From Osmia lignaria lignaria (lineage: Eukaryota > Arthropoda > Insecta > Hymenoptera > Megachilidae): a stretch of 64,000 nucleotides of DNA. Below the pieces are notes generated by a model that saw only the letters and a list, made by a program, of their open reading frames with translations, made no database searches and was not told the DNA's origin. The stretch lies in assembly GCF_051020975.1 (NCBI RefSeq), contig NC_135044.1, positions 2,916,501-2,980,500 on the forward strand, read 5' to 3'. Shown here piece after piece: positions 1 through 11,206 of this stretch (the first letter of the stretch is position 1; each line of letters begins with the position of its first letter). The position numbers and the translations under genes are program-made.

Positions 1-2505
1 ATCCTGCGTTGATTAATTCAAGGAATTATTGAAAGTGATTTGATTGATTTTGTAATCGAATGTTTCAATTCGGTAGCTATATCGAAACCAGAATACTGAT
101 TATCGCGATAGAAGTCGATGTATGAAATATTTAAATAGGAAATGTACGAAGGAAAATATTTCCGCTAGAATTTTCCGGATTTATTTAATTAGAGCGTTAA
201 TTAAGATCTACAAGTTGGTCTTAAAATATCCCACAGCGAAATATACATCCAGTACGGATAAATTGTAATCCACCAGCCAACGAAACACGACTGGTTATTA
301 GAATGAACATGGGCAAATACGTTCAGCATGAAATTGACTTGGCAGTCTGGAAAATGGAATTGACGTGACGCGAGGGTTAATATAATGCAAATGGGAGCTG
401 TGTCCTTATTTATCGATTTTCGTGCTTGGGTATGAGAAACTGTATCACCAATGGTTGATACCATTGTGTTCTTTGTCGACTTAATGATAAGAATTCTAAC
501 GAAGATCAACAAACGTGGCGCGAAAGTGAACAATCAGACATACTTGATACTTTAACATGTTATTGCTACAGTCAAAATGAATTTACCATTGAACAATTCC
601 ATTTTCCAATTTCAACTCGTCACTTGCTATCTTATAAAATGAATACAATTTAGGATTTTCTAAAATTTCTCTTCTACAATTATTGGATTATATTGAATTC
701 GCGGTACGGGTCACCGATGTCCTGCACGGTATTCAGCGTGTTAACGTAGATCAATTCGCTCGGGCGAATATCATTCCCGGAGGTATAAAAGCGAGTGAAC
801 GCAGAAGATTGGAAATAAATAGCCTTTAGAGGCGGCTATACCTACTATATCTCAAGGTGCCGGCACCGTCAAAGCTTAAATGTCAAGCTTCGATGCTGTT
901 TCTCTCGGTTAGACGGGCATCTTTGGTAAATTTGCTTTATACCTTTGCCACTGACGTCCAACAAAAGCTCGGACTTTCTCGAGATCTTCAGGCTACGGTA
1001 TGTATTACCATCTTTTCTTTTTCATTTATGCTCACCCAACAAACGTACATTGAGATATTTGTACGAAAAGCTAACTTAAATTATTTTAGAATCATATTTA
1101 AAATATTGAATAATTACTTAATAGACCAATCCATTTGGTATGAAATACCTTGACTTTTATAAAATATACCGAAAGAGTATATTCATCGATTAGAATATCG
1201 TTTGTAACGGGTGTGAAACGAAAAGAATTATCGAACGATGAAACTGAGGCATCGACGTGTATCGTGACATCAATTAAGTACGTTATGAAGTATAAAGAAT
1301 CCATTGGTTGGCATAAAAGAAGCGAGATCTCCTCTGATAAAAAGAAAAATAAGCAAGAAAACGCGAACGAATCCGCGAGAAGCGGTGAAGTGCTGTCAGC
1401 GTCAGGATATGCGTAGGAAACAGGCCAGGCATTGAACGGGAATGACAAATTTGTCAATACCGTTCTTGCATCGACAATCGTGTCCTCCAAATTCTTTATT
1501 TTTAAGTATCCCGCTTTTCATTCGAAGCGAGACGCTTTTGAAAGCATGTCACCGTGAGGATCTTGAAATTTAAGCGAAACCCTCATCAACCCACCTCTTT
1601 TCATCAGGATTTTTGTCTGAATTTTTAACCTCATACCCTCGCTTCGTCAGAACTATTCCGATATTGTGAAATCCCGCAAAAAGAGATAAAAAAGAATCGA
1701 GCCAGAACATCGTGAAAATACTGGCTTACAAATTTCAAAAAGTATCAGTGAACTGTTAATGGGTACACATGAATCGTACGACTATGGCGCTCGTTTCTAT
1801 TTTATTACGCGTTCCAAATGGTCGACGTGTAGTCTAGAATAGTTTAATAGTTGACGCTAAAGGTGTTCAAAATTTCATGAGGGAGAATTTTCATTTCGAA
1901 CAAATCGTATCGAAAATCTTCACAATCTCAAGTATCCACAATCTCAAGTACCTCGTACGAGTGTTTTTAATTAGATAGATAAAAAAAATTTCTAGTAACG
2001 CGAATACCAGTCGGATACAAACAAGACAGATCGAAATTATAACCGCAAATATAGAACAGGTGATAGAACGCGTTGAACCGAGTGCAACTGACCACCGGTA
2101 ACCGACAAAGTAACGAGTTCGTGGTCCTGGTAAGCAATTTTACGCGAACCAATACGACTGTGCTACACTAATAAAAAGTAACTTCCCATAAATTGGAATT
2201 TACTGTGCGGACCTATAAGAATTCATTGAACCATCAGCAACCCGCTTAATAATCGCACCATAGGGTATAAAGATCGAGCGATGCGCGAGAAGTGCGAAGA
2301 ACGAAGAATTAGAGAGAGCACTGTCCATATCGAATAGTATCGGTTTAATCTAAATCCTTGTTGTTATTTAGAAAGTATCCTAGTGTAGACGCTTTAGAAC
2401 TAAATTAAAAGCAATTATTAAACCCAACAAAATTAATTTTTTAACTGTTTACACTAAAATCCTTCTCAAATTGTAAGATATTAAAAGTGTCTTCAAACAA
2501 AGAAC
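1..2505. other. 5' flank, no gene recognised
   Basis: AT-rich sequence with only chance-length open frames; the 130-codon frame at 1098-1490 (minus) has no recognisable domain. A block around 690-850 is richer in CpG and contains TATAAAAG at 784-791. At 1921-1952 a 16-bp unit (CACAATCTCAAGTATC-like) is duplicated head to tail. I see no exon supported by splice signals here. Confidence 0.5.
784..791 (+). promoter_or_regulatory. Possible TATA box
   Basis: TATAAAAG sits in a CpG-containing block (GGAGG before it, CGAGTGAACG after it). No TCAGT initiator lies about 30 bp downstream and no convincing first exon follows. It matches the TATA consensus by sequence, but with no transcript evidence it may be chance. 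Confidence 0.15.
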
Positions 2506-2773
2506 ACAATGTAAATGTGTACTGTAGCATTTTTAGACTTAGACTTCACTTGTTAAAGGAAAGTGTAGGAGCGCCTCACCATTTTCCTTATTTGTCCATC
2601 TTCTTTACATATGACCACATGAAGTTCTGGGTTAGGTTCTCTTTAGGTTCTCCCTGGCTCGCCTAAGGTTCTTCCAGAGTTCTCTCAAGATTAAAGGCAA
2701 ATGGTGAGTGGCTCCTCCCCTTAAACTTACTCTTAATCAACAGAAGCCTACATTGTAGCTGAGTGTACATTGT
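2506..2773. mobile_element. Foldback element, possible MITE
   Basis: The left arm (2506-2590) and the reverse complement of the right arm (2695-2773) align end to end: ACAATGT at both tips, GTAC/TACACT-GTAGC-like blocks, a GTTAAAGG/GTTTAAGG block, and GAGGAGC..CTCACCATTT in the inner part. Arm identity is only moderate, so the element is old. The loop (about 2600-2690) carries several copies of AGGTTCT. No open frame and no clear target duplication is seen. An autonomous relative cannot be named from the sequence. Confidence 0.45.
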
Positions 2774-3089
2774 CGAACACGCTAGCCTTGCCGAGAGAAA
2801 ATGACCGGCTAAAAAAAAGAGGCCTCCACTAGTGGTAAGCCATTGCTATATATAATACGCATTAATTGTTTCACTTATTTCCTTTGAAATACCGAACCAA
2901 ATACTCGTCTCATATAACCGAACCTACAAATAATACGAGTATTAGAAAGAATAATGGGATCTCCTTCCTCTACATCGGTTCTTTTTTAAAAGCATCCTAC
3001 TGTACTCGGCACTGTACACCGCAATAATCTACAAAGCGTGATGAATTGACATATAGAAATAAGAAACCGCAGTATGGGGGCTTGTAACA
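2774..3089. other. Intergenic or leader sequence, nothing recognised
   Basis: Spacer between the foldback element and the GC-rich block that begins near 3090. It contains a short AT run near 2845-2870 and no supported coding or repeat feature. Confidence 0.4.
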
Positions 3090-3185
3090 TCGCTCGAGCG
3101 CATCGGTGGTTCACGATAAGGTCGGTTAAAAAGGGGTCGAGGGGCGGCAGGAAACAGAAAAGAGGTGGATAATACCGATAGAAAA

Positions 3186-3353
3186 ATGAGCGAGGAAGAC
3201 GATGCAAACGGATTGTCGGAAGCGTCAGGTGGGGTTTCGGATGCGCGGGTCTGGAAAGGGTGCGAGCGCCGGGTGGGATTCAGCGGAAAGAGGGGTGACC
3301 CCGTAGCAGATCTGGATATACTTCTACCAGAAGCTATCGAAAATAATTATTGA
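3186..3353 (+). CDS. Hypothetical short ORF in a GC-rich block
   Basis: An ATG in a good insect context (AGAAAAATG) opens a 55-codon frame with a charged N-terminus (MSEEDDANGLSEASGG) and codon use much richer in GC than the surroundings. It lies about 0.6 kb upstream of the signal-peptide exon on the same strand. A CAG/GTGGGG donor at 3228/3229 could end a 43-nt first coding exon, giving phase 1, but I see no acceptor to pair with it. No domain is recognised. It may be an alternative first exon, a small protein, or a chance frame in promoter-proximal DNA. Confidence 0.2.
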   Translation: MSEEDDANGLSEASGGVSDARVWKGCERRVGFSGKRGDPVADLDILLPEAIENNY

Positions 3354-3595
3354 AATATTGTCATCTAAATATAACAATATCTTTAGATTTGCTATAATTA
3401 ATAATTATCAATATAATTATATTAAAAATATTTACCCGAAGTATAGTAAGAGGAATTTTTAATAGAAATAATAATGGAATATTATAACATAACTAAAGTA
3501 CAAAATAAAGTTTCCGAAAGTATTTCTATTTTTTATTTGAAATATCATTTTAGCCAGGTTTGCCCTGTGGTAGGGAGCGCGAGTAGAACGGCGCT

Positions 3596-3605
3596 GTCAG
3601 CTGAC
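3596..3605. promoter_or_regulatory. Palindrome with E-box (GTCAGCTGAC)
   Basis: A perfect 10-bp palindrome with CAGCTG at its centre, embedded in GC-rich sequence about 60 bp upstream of the candidate initiator. CAGCTG is the recognition core of several bHLH factors. Its location in the presumed promoter makes function plausible but unproven. Confidence 0.25.
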
Positions 3606-3657
3606 GCGCGGGGAAGGGTGGAGAGGGTGGATACGGAGTCGAATAGCGAATACTGGC

Positions 3658-3692
3658 TCAGTTTGCTTTCGTTCGTCCTCGCAGAACGTTGC
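3658..3692 (+). promoter_or_regulatory. Candidate TATA-less core promoter (Inr + DPE)
   Basis: TCAGT at 3658-3662 matches the arthropod initiator. Taking A at 3660 as +1, CGTTGC falls at +28 to +33 and agrees with the DPE consensus (RGWYVY) at five of six positions. No TATA box is seen 25-35 bp upstream. The site lies in the GC-rich block about 260 bp before the signal-peptide ATG, a reasonable leader length. The start point is an inference from motif spacing only. Confidence 0.3.
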
Positions 3693-3821
3693 TCGGCGCA
3701 CTCCGCCCGTAGTGCACTTTTAATGCACTTTAGCGATTCGCCTAACAAACGACTGATTTTTCATTCGAATATAAACCGTGTCGCGGTCGTTTATTGTCTC
3801 GTGTGCCGTCGAAGTGTACGA

Positions 3822-3912
3822 ATGTGGTCGTGATGCAAATGGCGATCAATTGGTGACGAAGAGGTGTATGTATCTTGCCACGAATAAAGTGTCAAGTGCC
3901 GGTGAACGATAA
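3822..3912 (+). promoter_or_regulatory. Cluster of three upstream ORFs in the leader
   Basis: Between the candidate initiator and the signal-peptide ATG there are three short frames: 3822-3833 (3 codons and stop), 3833-3856 (7 codons and stop) and 3868-3912 (14 codons and stop). The first two share a TGATG stop/start overlap. The last ends 5 nt before the main ATG at 3918. If the leader is unspliced here, these would be expected to limit translation of the main frame or allow reinitiation. Confidence 0.35.
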
Positions 3913-3917
3913 ATACG

Positions 3918-3969
3918 ATGATACGGAGTTGGTTCCTCATCTACCTCTTTCTGCTGGCATACGTTCAAG
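3918..3969 (+). CDS. First coding exon: signal peptide of a secreted or membrane protein
   Basis: The frame reads MIRSWFLIYLFLLAYVQ and then one base (G), so the intron is phase 1. There is a basic residue at position 3, a hydrophobic core at about residues 5-14 and small or polar residues after it, as in a eukaryotic signal peptide. The ATG has A at -3. The donor is CAAG/GTTAGC at 3969/3970, acceptable although +3 is T. The codon after the junction begins with G. No exon completing the protein is seen in the remaining 60 kb. A signal-peptide exon followed by a very long phase-1 intron is common in insect immunoglobulin-superfamily adhesion genes (lachesin, DIP or dpr types), but this is only a hypothesis and no Ig domain is in the window. 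The start is preferred over upstream ATGs because those close within 15 codons. Confidence 0.55.
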
Positions 3970-4528
3970 GTTAGCGCTCTCTGATCCTCCGTTTCCTCGA
4001 TACACGTGTGATTGATATGCAAAAATGCATCAAATGATTTTTATGAAATTATTCGCAAATATTCCATTTTAAATTCGATTTGTTGATCAGCCAACGATGG
4101 TATCCTCTTCCTTCAACAATAGCTGAGAAGCGTATTGAACGATCGGTTAACCGATGACGTAGCAACAAATTGTTTCTGATGACGTTAGGAGTTTTAGCGA
4201 GCCCTTTACAATACTCCAGTGTTTAATATTTGTTTAATTTTTTCGCTGCAGTACAGACTAATGCGAAACAAATACCGCAGGCAAAAGAAAACTAGCAAAC
4301 GACGCGTATTCTTTAGCGAATAATGTAAGAAATATTTGTTGCCAAGTGAAAATATGGAAGTTGCATTTAGAAAATTTCAAGATATACGATCTGTCTGATA
4401 TTTGCTAAACAATTGCTGTCGGAAACTCGGAAGGGATGATAGTTTATGATTAGTAAAATTAGTTGAATGCCTGGAGGTGCCTGTAGCACAGACCGAGGGA
4501 ATTTCTCGGCCGCCTGTAAGCTCCAATA

Positions 4529-4544
4529 GCACTGAAAGGGTTAA
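4529..4544 (-). repeat. Solo end of a TTAA-flanked repeat
   Basis: GCACTGAAAGGGTTAA is nearly identical to 52385-52400 (GCACTGGAAGGGTTAA, one mismatch). Read on the minus strand it is TTAACCCTTTCAGTGC, which fits a TTAA-target element terminus. No opposite end is visible nearby. Confidence 0.35.
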
Positions 4545-4643
4545 AGCACATATCTAACTACACGCGATGTACGTATAGCCCCACGTGTTTTATCTCGTCG
4601 TGTTTTCTGCTTGCGACTATGTACGAATAGAGCAGCGGAGCTA

Positions 4644-4683
4644 TTTTCTTTCTTTCTTTCTTTCTCTCGTTTCTTTTTCTTCC
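4644..4683. repeat. TTTC microsatellite
   Basis: About five consecutive TTTC units followed by an impure pyrimidine run. On the plus strand it is a pyrimidine tract, but no AG acceptor with exon-like sequence follows. Confidence 0.7.
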
Positions 4684-5294
4684 ATTTCCGACGCTCGTCC
4701 GAGGGTGTTGCGTGTCCTTCCAATTCGCTTTCATGAGAACGGAAGGGTTTTTAGAACACGAGCCACATATCTATGAACCGTTATGCAACTAATACATCGA
4801 GGAATCCTAGTGCAATAGCTGTTCGATAATTCACCGCTTTCGGAGCTCTGTTAACGGGCTTTTCTAAGAAACGAGAAATCGTCGAGCATCAATGATGTGG
4901 GTGTATTTTTTACAGTTCATTTGCTTATGCGACGAAGGTATACGTTCATTGAGAAAGTGAGATGCACGTGCATGAGTGAACAGGGGGCGTTCCTTACAGG
5001 GAATTATATAGCAGGAAATTATTGAGCGGATACTGTCGTGACCGTACCCTTGGCATACTTCTTTCTATGCTTCCTATTTGCCTGTTGTGTTATTGTTCCG
5101 TTGAAGCTGAACAGTTCTCGGGTATTTTTAACTTTAAAAAGACTAGAGCGGAGAGGAACTCGAGCTCACTGATTAGGAAATACTGGAAACGTATTATTTC
5201 TGTCAGATGAGACATTTCCGAAAAATTATTTCATATTCATTGTTATTCGAAATTAGTATCGAAGGGAAATCATTTTACTTCAGAAATAATGAGA

Positions 5295-5310
5295 TTAACC
5301 CTCGGACGAG
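5295..5310 (+). repeat. Solo terminus of the TTAACCCTCGGACG family
   Basis: TTAACCCTCGGACG matches the first 14 bases of the dispersed family whose longer copies lie at 7108, 26385, 58589 and 61302. Similarity stops after about 16 bp. Confidence 0.35.
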
Positions 5311-7107
5311 TTCTAAGTTCAGTTTTCGCGTTTCGCTATATGGTCAAGAATTTCTATCAGTCGCTGAAGGAAATTCGCGTTTCAAATATCCTTTGTTAGA
5401 AATGAACCGCTGGAAAGCGGTCTTTTCATTATGCCAACCTTTCCTGGCGATTCGAACAGGGGAAAAGCGTCTTGAAATAATCATGAAACCGTTCCTTTGC
5501 CGCTGTAGGGTAGTCGATGCAGATTCTTGTTAACTTTCACTTTAGTTATTCAAAACCCTCCCTTTCTCCGTTCGTACCTATAGTTAACCTTATCGTTCAG
5601 ACTTGCTAGGCGCGCTAAAACACATCGTACTTACGTATTTTTTCTTGGGATATCGTTTCCTATTTATGAGGTCTCTTTCATTCACCGGTGAATCATGTGC
5701 TAATCGACCCGGTGCCTTGGGGGTTCGTGCATACCGAAACACGGCTTAGAAATGATCCCCTTTAAGCGGGACTACGTGTATTTAAATTGCAAAGTAATCG
5801 TTATGTCGACATGTGCAGTTTGGAAAATGCCCTCGTACCATCCGTAAGAACCGGCAAACCGATTTTCGTGGAGGATTCGACTTTTGACGAGGTTCCTTTA
5901 ACATGTTGGGTGCTGTGCCAAATTCATGTTGGCACCAACCCTCTACGTTACTGTATTTATTATATGGGGTGTTCATTGTAACGATCTTATAGATAGTTCC
6001 GATAATCGGATAAAGAAGGTCATAAATAAAGATTGGTTGACAGAAAAATTATAAAATTAAATATTGCCAAAATATTCTTTGTTCGACAAAGAAACAAAGT
6101 CACTGACACTTTTTTAAATAGCACCTCAGACGGCGTTTATATTATTTTTGTTTTAACAGCCTTCTTCCTTCCTCGTACCTCAATTACAATTAAGTTTATT
6201 TAATATTCTTTAATAATAGGATCTACGGTCATTTGAGAAAGTAATAATGAATCACAGTAGGCAAACATTTGATACAATAAAGAAGTCAATTACGTAATTG
6301 GTGCTTAAGGATACTTAGGCCGTTAACTCTACGAGGATTCTCAATTGGCAATATTTAACTTTAACATAGCAAACGTGTCCTCGATTAAATCGATGGCACA
6401 TTCAGCAACAAGTGTGCAATATTGTTATTATTCAAAAGCTTTTACATTTTCAAAAGTATTATTTTTAATAGAGCAAGCTTTTAAAATAGATAAATAAAAA
6501 ATAAATTTGACTTATTGAATTTTATGTCATTTGTCATTAATTAATTAAATTATTTTTAATAATATTTCACACTGGTAATTAACCAAAGTCGTGGTAACAT
6601 TTCTAATTGAAGAAAACCTGGTTTAATATCAATATTGCCAGCTGTTCAGTGATACGACAGCAAACAGATAATCCAGCTTTTTATTGTTGATTGCTGGGCA
6701 CTGTCTCTTTGTGAGACTTACTTACAGGGATCGCAATTTTCTGAGAGTGCTTTCTAGCGGTTTTCAAACCCGACCAAATGGAAATTTTATTTCGAACTCG
6801 AGGAAGCCATGAAGGTTTTTCACGCGTAAGAAGGGAAGGAAAGTAGCGGAAAAGAAAGATAGCCAAGGGAAAGGTACACGAGAAATACCTTGAAAGATAA
6901 GAAACATTCACTGAGTATGGAGCTCCTTGGTGTACAATTTAACGATAAGCTCGTCGAACGCTAAAGTTTGCAAAATTTTTAAACCTACAATCCATACAGC
7001 TGTTAAGTTTTAACTTTAATCCTTAACTACCGTGGCTTAGAAATAATGTATTCTGTTATCTACTTTTGATTAGAGAAGCTATAAACTTAACTTTGGCAGA
7101 GTCAAAC

Positions 7108-7190
7108 TCAACCCTCGGACCATGGAGAGAGCCCCAATTTTAATTTAGTTTTCTATTTCATGTTATTTTCATTTCCTAAATTTTACTGTT
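7108..7190 (+). repeat. TTAACCCTCGGACG-family repeat, copy A
   Basis: Begins TCAACCCTCGGACCATGG, then a purine-rich GAGAGAG block, then AATTTTAATTTAGTTTTC, TATTTCAT and a CATTTCCTAAATTTTAC block. The same block order occurs at 61302 (plus) and, inverted, at 37255 and 32730. There is no open frame, so the element is non-coding and short. Confidence 0.6.
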
Positions 7191-9841
7191 TCTCCGAAAG
7201 TTATTTTCACTTGGTTCATACAGAAATTTTACGAGGCTCGTATAAAATTTTTGTTCATTTAAAGAAACGATATCGGTAGCTTACCTTAATAGAATGTAAT
7301 GTTTGAAACGATCACGATTGCCGTCGTAAGAAACACAGCTTGGCAAGGATACAGAAAGGAGGTTTTACCATTCTTTGGGCATTTTGCCGTGTCGTTTAAT
7401 AGTAATGGCAATGTAATTCGTTGTAATATACTTTCGTAGGAAGTCCTCGAGTACATATTACCTCCGTTTCCTGCTTTGTATTCCTTTCTTGTTTATTACA
7501 CGTTGTGTTCGTGAACTGTTAACAGTGTTGTTACGTGATTCGAGTTTCGTCGAAACAATGTTCCATTCACTACTTTATTTACCTTTAAAAATATTATCTT
7601 CTTCGAGAACTAGTTTGAAGAGAACTCTAATGATTTTCAATTCACAACTATTAGATTATTTGCCTATACAGTTAATCAATAGATACTGAACGTAATCGAC
7701 CAAATTACAACGTCCGCAACGTTGTCGATCGCATTATAATCGTATAGTGTTGCAAGAGTTAACCCTTGTGACGAAGATACATCGTTAGAGGGTTGTAGTT
7801 TGCCAGTGAGAAGTTTAGCTGCCAAAGTTGTTTGCTTCAAGTCACCGTTAGTCGCTTTTGAGGTATGTGTCGCCACTGTTTTACCAGGTGTGCGTAAACG
7901 TGTAATTAACACGCCTATTAATAAGGAGTTGGATTAAGTACATCCGCGGAATGTAAATTAACACATTGCTCAAGAACATTCTAAAACCATGAAAAAGATT
8001 TTGTGCAATAATTTCTTTCCTACGTAGCGATTTGAAAATTATGTTTTTAAATTTAGAATATTTCACCTATCGGATAGCGATTCGCTGTTCCATGCATAGT
8101 GAATGACTTTCTTGCGAAATGCACTGGGAGCGAAAGGGTTAAATGTACATAGCATCCCCCAAGTCTAGTCATTATCTTTGCGACAGATCACGTACGCACA
8201 AGTTGTCGTTCTTGAAAAACTGGGACGTGGTACGTGAGCAGGTAGATTGGTAGGTGGATTGCATCTCGTTTGTAACGTTATACTTGCAGCCGTCTAAGAG
8301 ACGTCACAAGCTTATAGTGTCGCGTTAACCCCGTCATCCAGAAGCGGAGCGCATTCAACGGGTTGAAGTCGTACGCAATTCCTTGTTTCCATGGATGCTT
8401 CGTGTAAATCTGGAATGCGAGATGGCGAGGCACTTTGTTCCCCCGGAAGGTTTATTATTTTTGTTATTTCCATTTGAAAGGGTGCATTTCGCTAACGAAC
8501 CGGTGCTCTGCCGCTTCCATCCTGGCCCTTTTACTAAAACGATTATCATTATCATGGAAATTGTAAAGAATGATTATAGAGGGAGTTACTCGGAATTAGG
8601 ATTATTGCGAGGAATTATGGTGCTGAGAAGGGTTTACGCGAGGATTACACTTTGGTGTAAAGAAGGTTAATACAGTAGTTATGAAATGTTTTGTCTATGG
8701 GTCATTGTTATTCATGGTAAACTAGAATATGGTAGAATATTAATAGGTTTAGTGCTGCGAGCTAACTAGCATTACAAATTTTCTACACTCATATAACTTA
8801 AAACAGGAAGTATCTTGTGATGGATGAAGACGTTTCGCGTAATATCGACTTGTACTACTTGCTCCAACTATAACATACAAAAATACAGATTCTTTTGCTG
8901 AATAGAATACAGGAATTCAATTAATATTAAATGAGATAAACATAAACATTGTTAGTCTCGTGAATTTGTACATATCATTGATTTTCTTTCGAAACGTATT
9001 CGTCCATCTGATTCATTTTGTCATAATCACAATTTAAAGTAACTTAGTTTAATTATCCCACCCAATAAAATGAATTACAAAAACTACATTTTTGCTTTAT
9101 TTCACCACGATTGTCTGTTGTCGAATCTCATTGTTTAATTGCGAATAATTAACATGACGATATAAAAGAGTAGTTCCCTGGGATTGGGTCAAAAATGGCT
9201 TCTTTCAATTTGCTACCTTTCCATTTGTATCGAGGTAAACTACGGGCCTAATTAACCTTGTTTTCATTGTTTTTGCCTTGGTCGGATTTAAAACAGACTA
9301 CAACGCAAATCCGGACAACTATTATTCAAACTGAAAGTTTCATCCACTTTAGACCGACAATGAGAAACGTAGAAATTCCCTGTTACGAGGGACATTATTA
9401 AATGTTCAATTTGTTGAGCGAACGAAGCACCATCAGGCAGAGAATTCTAAAACTTTGAATGCTCGGTAGAAAAAAAAATGTGTTGTATTTCATTGAAATA
9501 TCGTTCGGTTTTAATTTCGAACATGTAGAAGAAGTATCAGACAAATGTATCTTTTAATGGTGGAAAATTTGGAAAGCCTGGATCGTTTCGTTTTAAGTCA
9601 AGCTGCGGTAAACACACTAAAAAGTCCGTGAAATTTATTTGCTCGTATTGCGACACAAGAACATCGTTACATTTTGTTTACGAAGATTAAATGTTTACCC
9701 AGGGACGCAATATTCTTTCGGCAAACAAGAAAAAAGACCGTTAAAGGAAGGAGAAGATAAAGGAAAGATAATAAAGATAGAGTTTATTGCTGCCAAAAAT
9801 ACCACGCCTTTCTTTTTGGAATTATTCTTAAGCATCAGAAG
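7191..9841 (+). other. Intron sequence, no exon recognised
   Basis: AT-rich with a somewhat richer block at 8160-8540. A possible TTAA-flanked element lies at 7759-8142. Frames at 8355-8670 overlap on both strands and show no known domain. Confidence 0.35.
7759..8142. mobile_element. Possible TTAA-flanked non-autonomous element
   Basis: TTAACCCTTG at 7759 and CGAAAGGGTTAA ending at 8142 point toward each other and would be terminal inverted repeats of about 10 bp with TTAA target duplications. The matching part is short, so chance pairing of two repeat ends is a real alternative. Confidence 0.25.
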
Positions 9842-10005
9842 CAGCGCTGGATTAAGGGAAGGTCTAAGGGGGGCAGCCCTGGGTCGGACTTTTCAGGAGG
9901 TTCAGTTACAAGCTTTCTATTTACTATATTGAAAAATATAGAATGCAATTTTGTTCGGAATAAATTTTAATTTTTGAACCAAGTTTATTAACTAAGGGAG
10001 GCGAA
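9842..10005 (+). mobile_element. hAT-like non-autonomous element, 5' part
   Basis: Starts CAGCGCTGGATTAAGG, followed by a GGTCTAAGGGGGGCAGCC block, then AATAAATTTTAATTTTTGAACC and a GTTTATTAACTAAGGGAGG block. The start matches the complete copy at 45556 and the inverted copy ending at 12712. The GAACC/GTTTAT block matches 41985-42060. The 3' terminus is not found, so this copy is truncated or decayed. Confidence 0.5.
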
Positions 10006-11206
10006 AAATTAATTCATAAATTAATTTGTAAAAGATCAAAGGTTGTTTTATCAATACGTTTACAAATTCTCGTTCAGAGCTGTCTTTACGCAATGATGAT
10101 CACAAAGATTGACAAACACGTTGTCGAGGGTCGTAATAATTATAGGAAAATGTAATTAGATTACACGGTACGGATGATTGTTCGCGCGACAGCTTTACAT
10201 TGTAATTTCAGTAGTAATGAAGTGTACGTTGATTCGTGTAGCAATTGAGGTTTCGTGCGTGTTGCCACGCTTATTAGAGATGATCAGCTTTAATAGAAGC
10301 TCAGGAATTTTAATTATATCGCGCACGCTGTATCGCGACACCGAAATGCTTGTGTCACCGGATAGTGAAACAACGCGTTACCCATGATTGTACTGTAATT
10401 TTTTCACGTAAAATTCTTTTCCCATCGAGCAAGTGAGTTTCATATTTCTATTAAAAAAAAAACAATTCAGAGGAAGTACCAAGAAATAACTACTAAATAT
10501 TTTATTAATGAAGATTTATAAATGCTTTATTAACCTCTGAAATTGGTAACCATGCGCTCATAGAACCTGCCACCGGCGATAATTAATTTAGATAATACAA
10601 AATGGACGCGAGAGTAAACAGCAGAGTTCCATTGCGTTATTATATACCAGGTGGTGAATTTCTAAATACAGGAATTCTAATTTAATTTGATGACAAAAGT
10701 TTTCGAAACTAGCATTTATCTGTCTAAAATTGTAATTTTAATAAAAGTTAGCGCATACACATTTCATTAATATATAGAATGTTACTGTTATCGATCAGGA
10801 AATATTTTTTTTCAATTTTGTGCATCACAAAATGGTAATAAACGTTCACAAACATTCGACCCTTGTGTCTCCAATTACGTTTATATAACCGTGGATAATG
10901 AAGCTATCACCTTCATAATTAATCATGTAGCACAAGGAGCGAACGTAGAAACTGAAATTAATAGAGCGTTGTAGAAAACACCGTTGGTACCACGATATCG
11001 ATTTCCTTACATCGTTATTCAAAGTGTCGGGAAAGTATGGTCAACATGTCAGAAAAAGGTAAACGAGGGAAGTGAAAAAAAAGGAACACGTTAAAAACTG
11101 CATATTTAATCTTACATTGATGAAAATTCTTTTAAAACGATAAAGCCTTGTCGCACATCTTCAACTATTTCGCTGCGGAATATAATATAGAAAGGTGTTA
11201 AAACAA
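10006..11206 (+). other. Intron sequence, nothing recognised
   Basis: AT-rich spacer with poly-A near 10452-10462. There are no supported exons, and no repeats beyond simple AT runs. Confidence 0.35.

Larger units (their letters stand above)
3970..7107 (+). other. Proximal part of the giant first intron
   Basis: Starts at the GT donor at 3970. It holds a TTTC microsatellite near 4644-4683, a GCACTGAAAGGGTTAA repeat end at 4529-4544, and a solo end of the TTAACCCTCGGACG repeat at 5295. There is a long AT-rich run at 6000-6660. Open frames here (for example 5207-5533) have no recognisable content. Confidence 0.4.

Noticed and set aside
1098..1490. 130-codon minus-strand frame
   Set aside because: No recognised motif; overlaps other open frames on the opposite strand; chance length.
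3474..3833. 119-codon plus-strand frame with an ATG
   Set aside because: Half lies in AT-rich DNA and half in the GC-rich promoter block. It covers the candidate initiator and leader, and the product has no domain. Probably a chance opening where stops are scarce.
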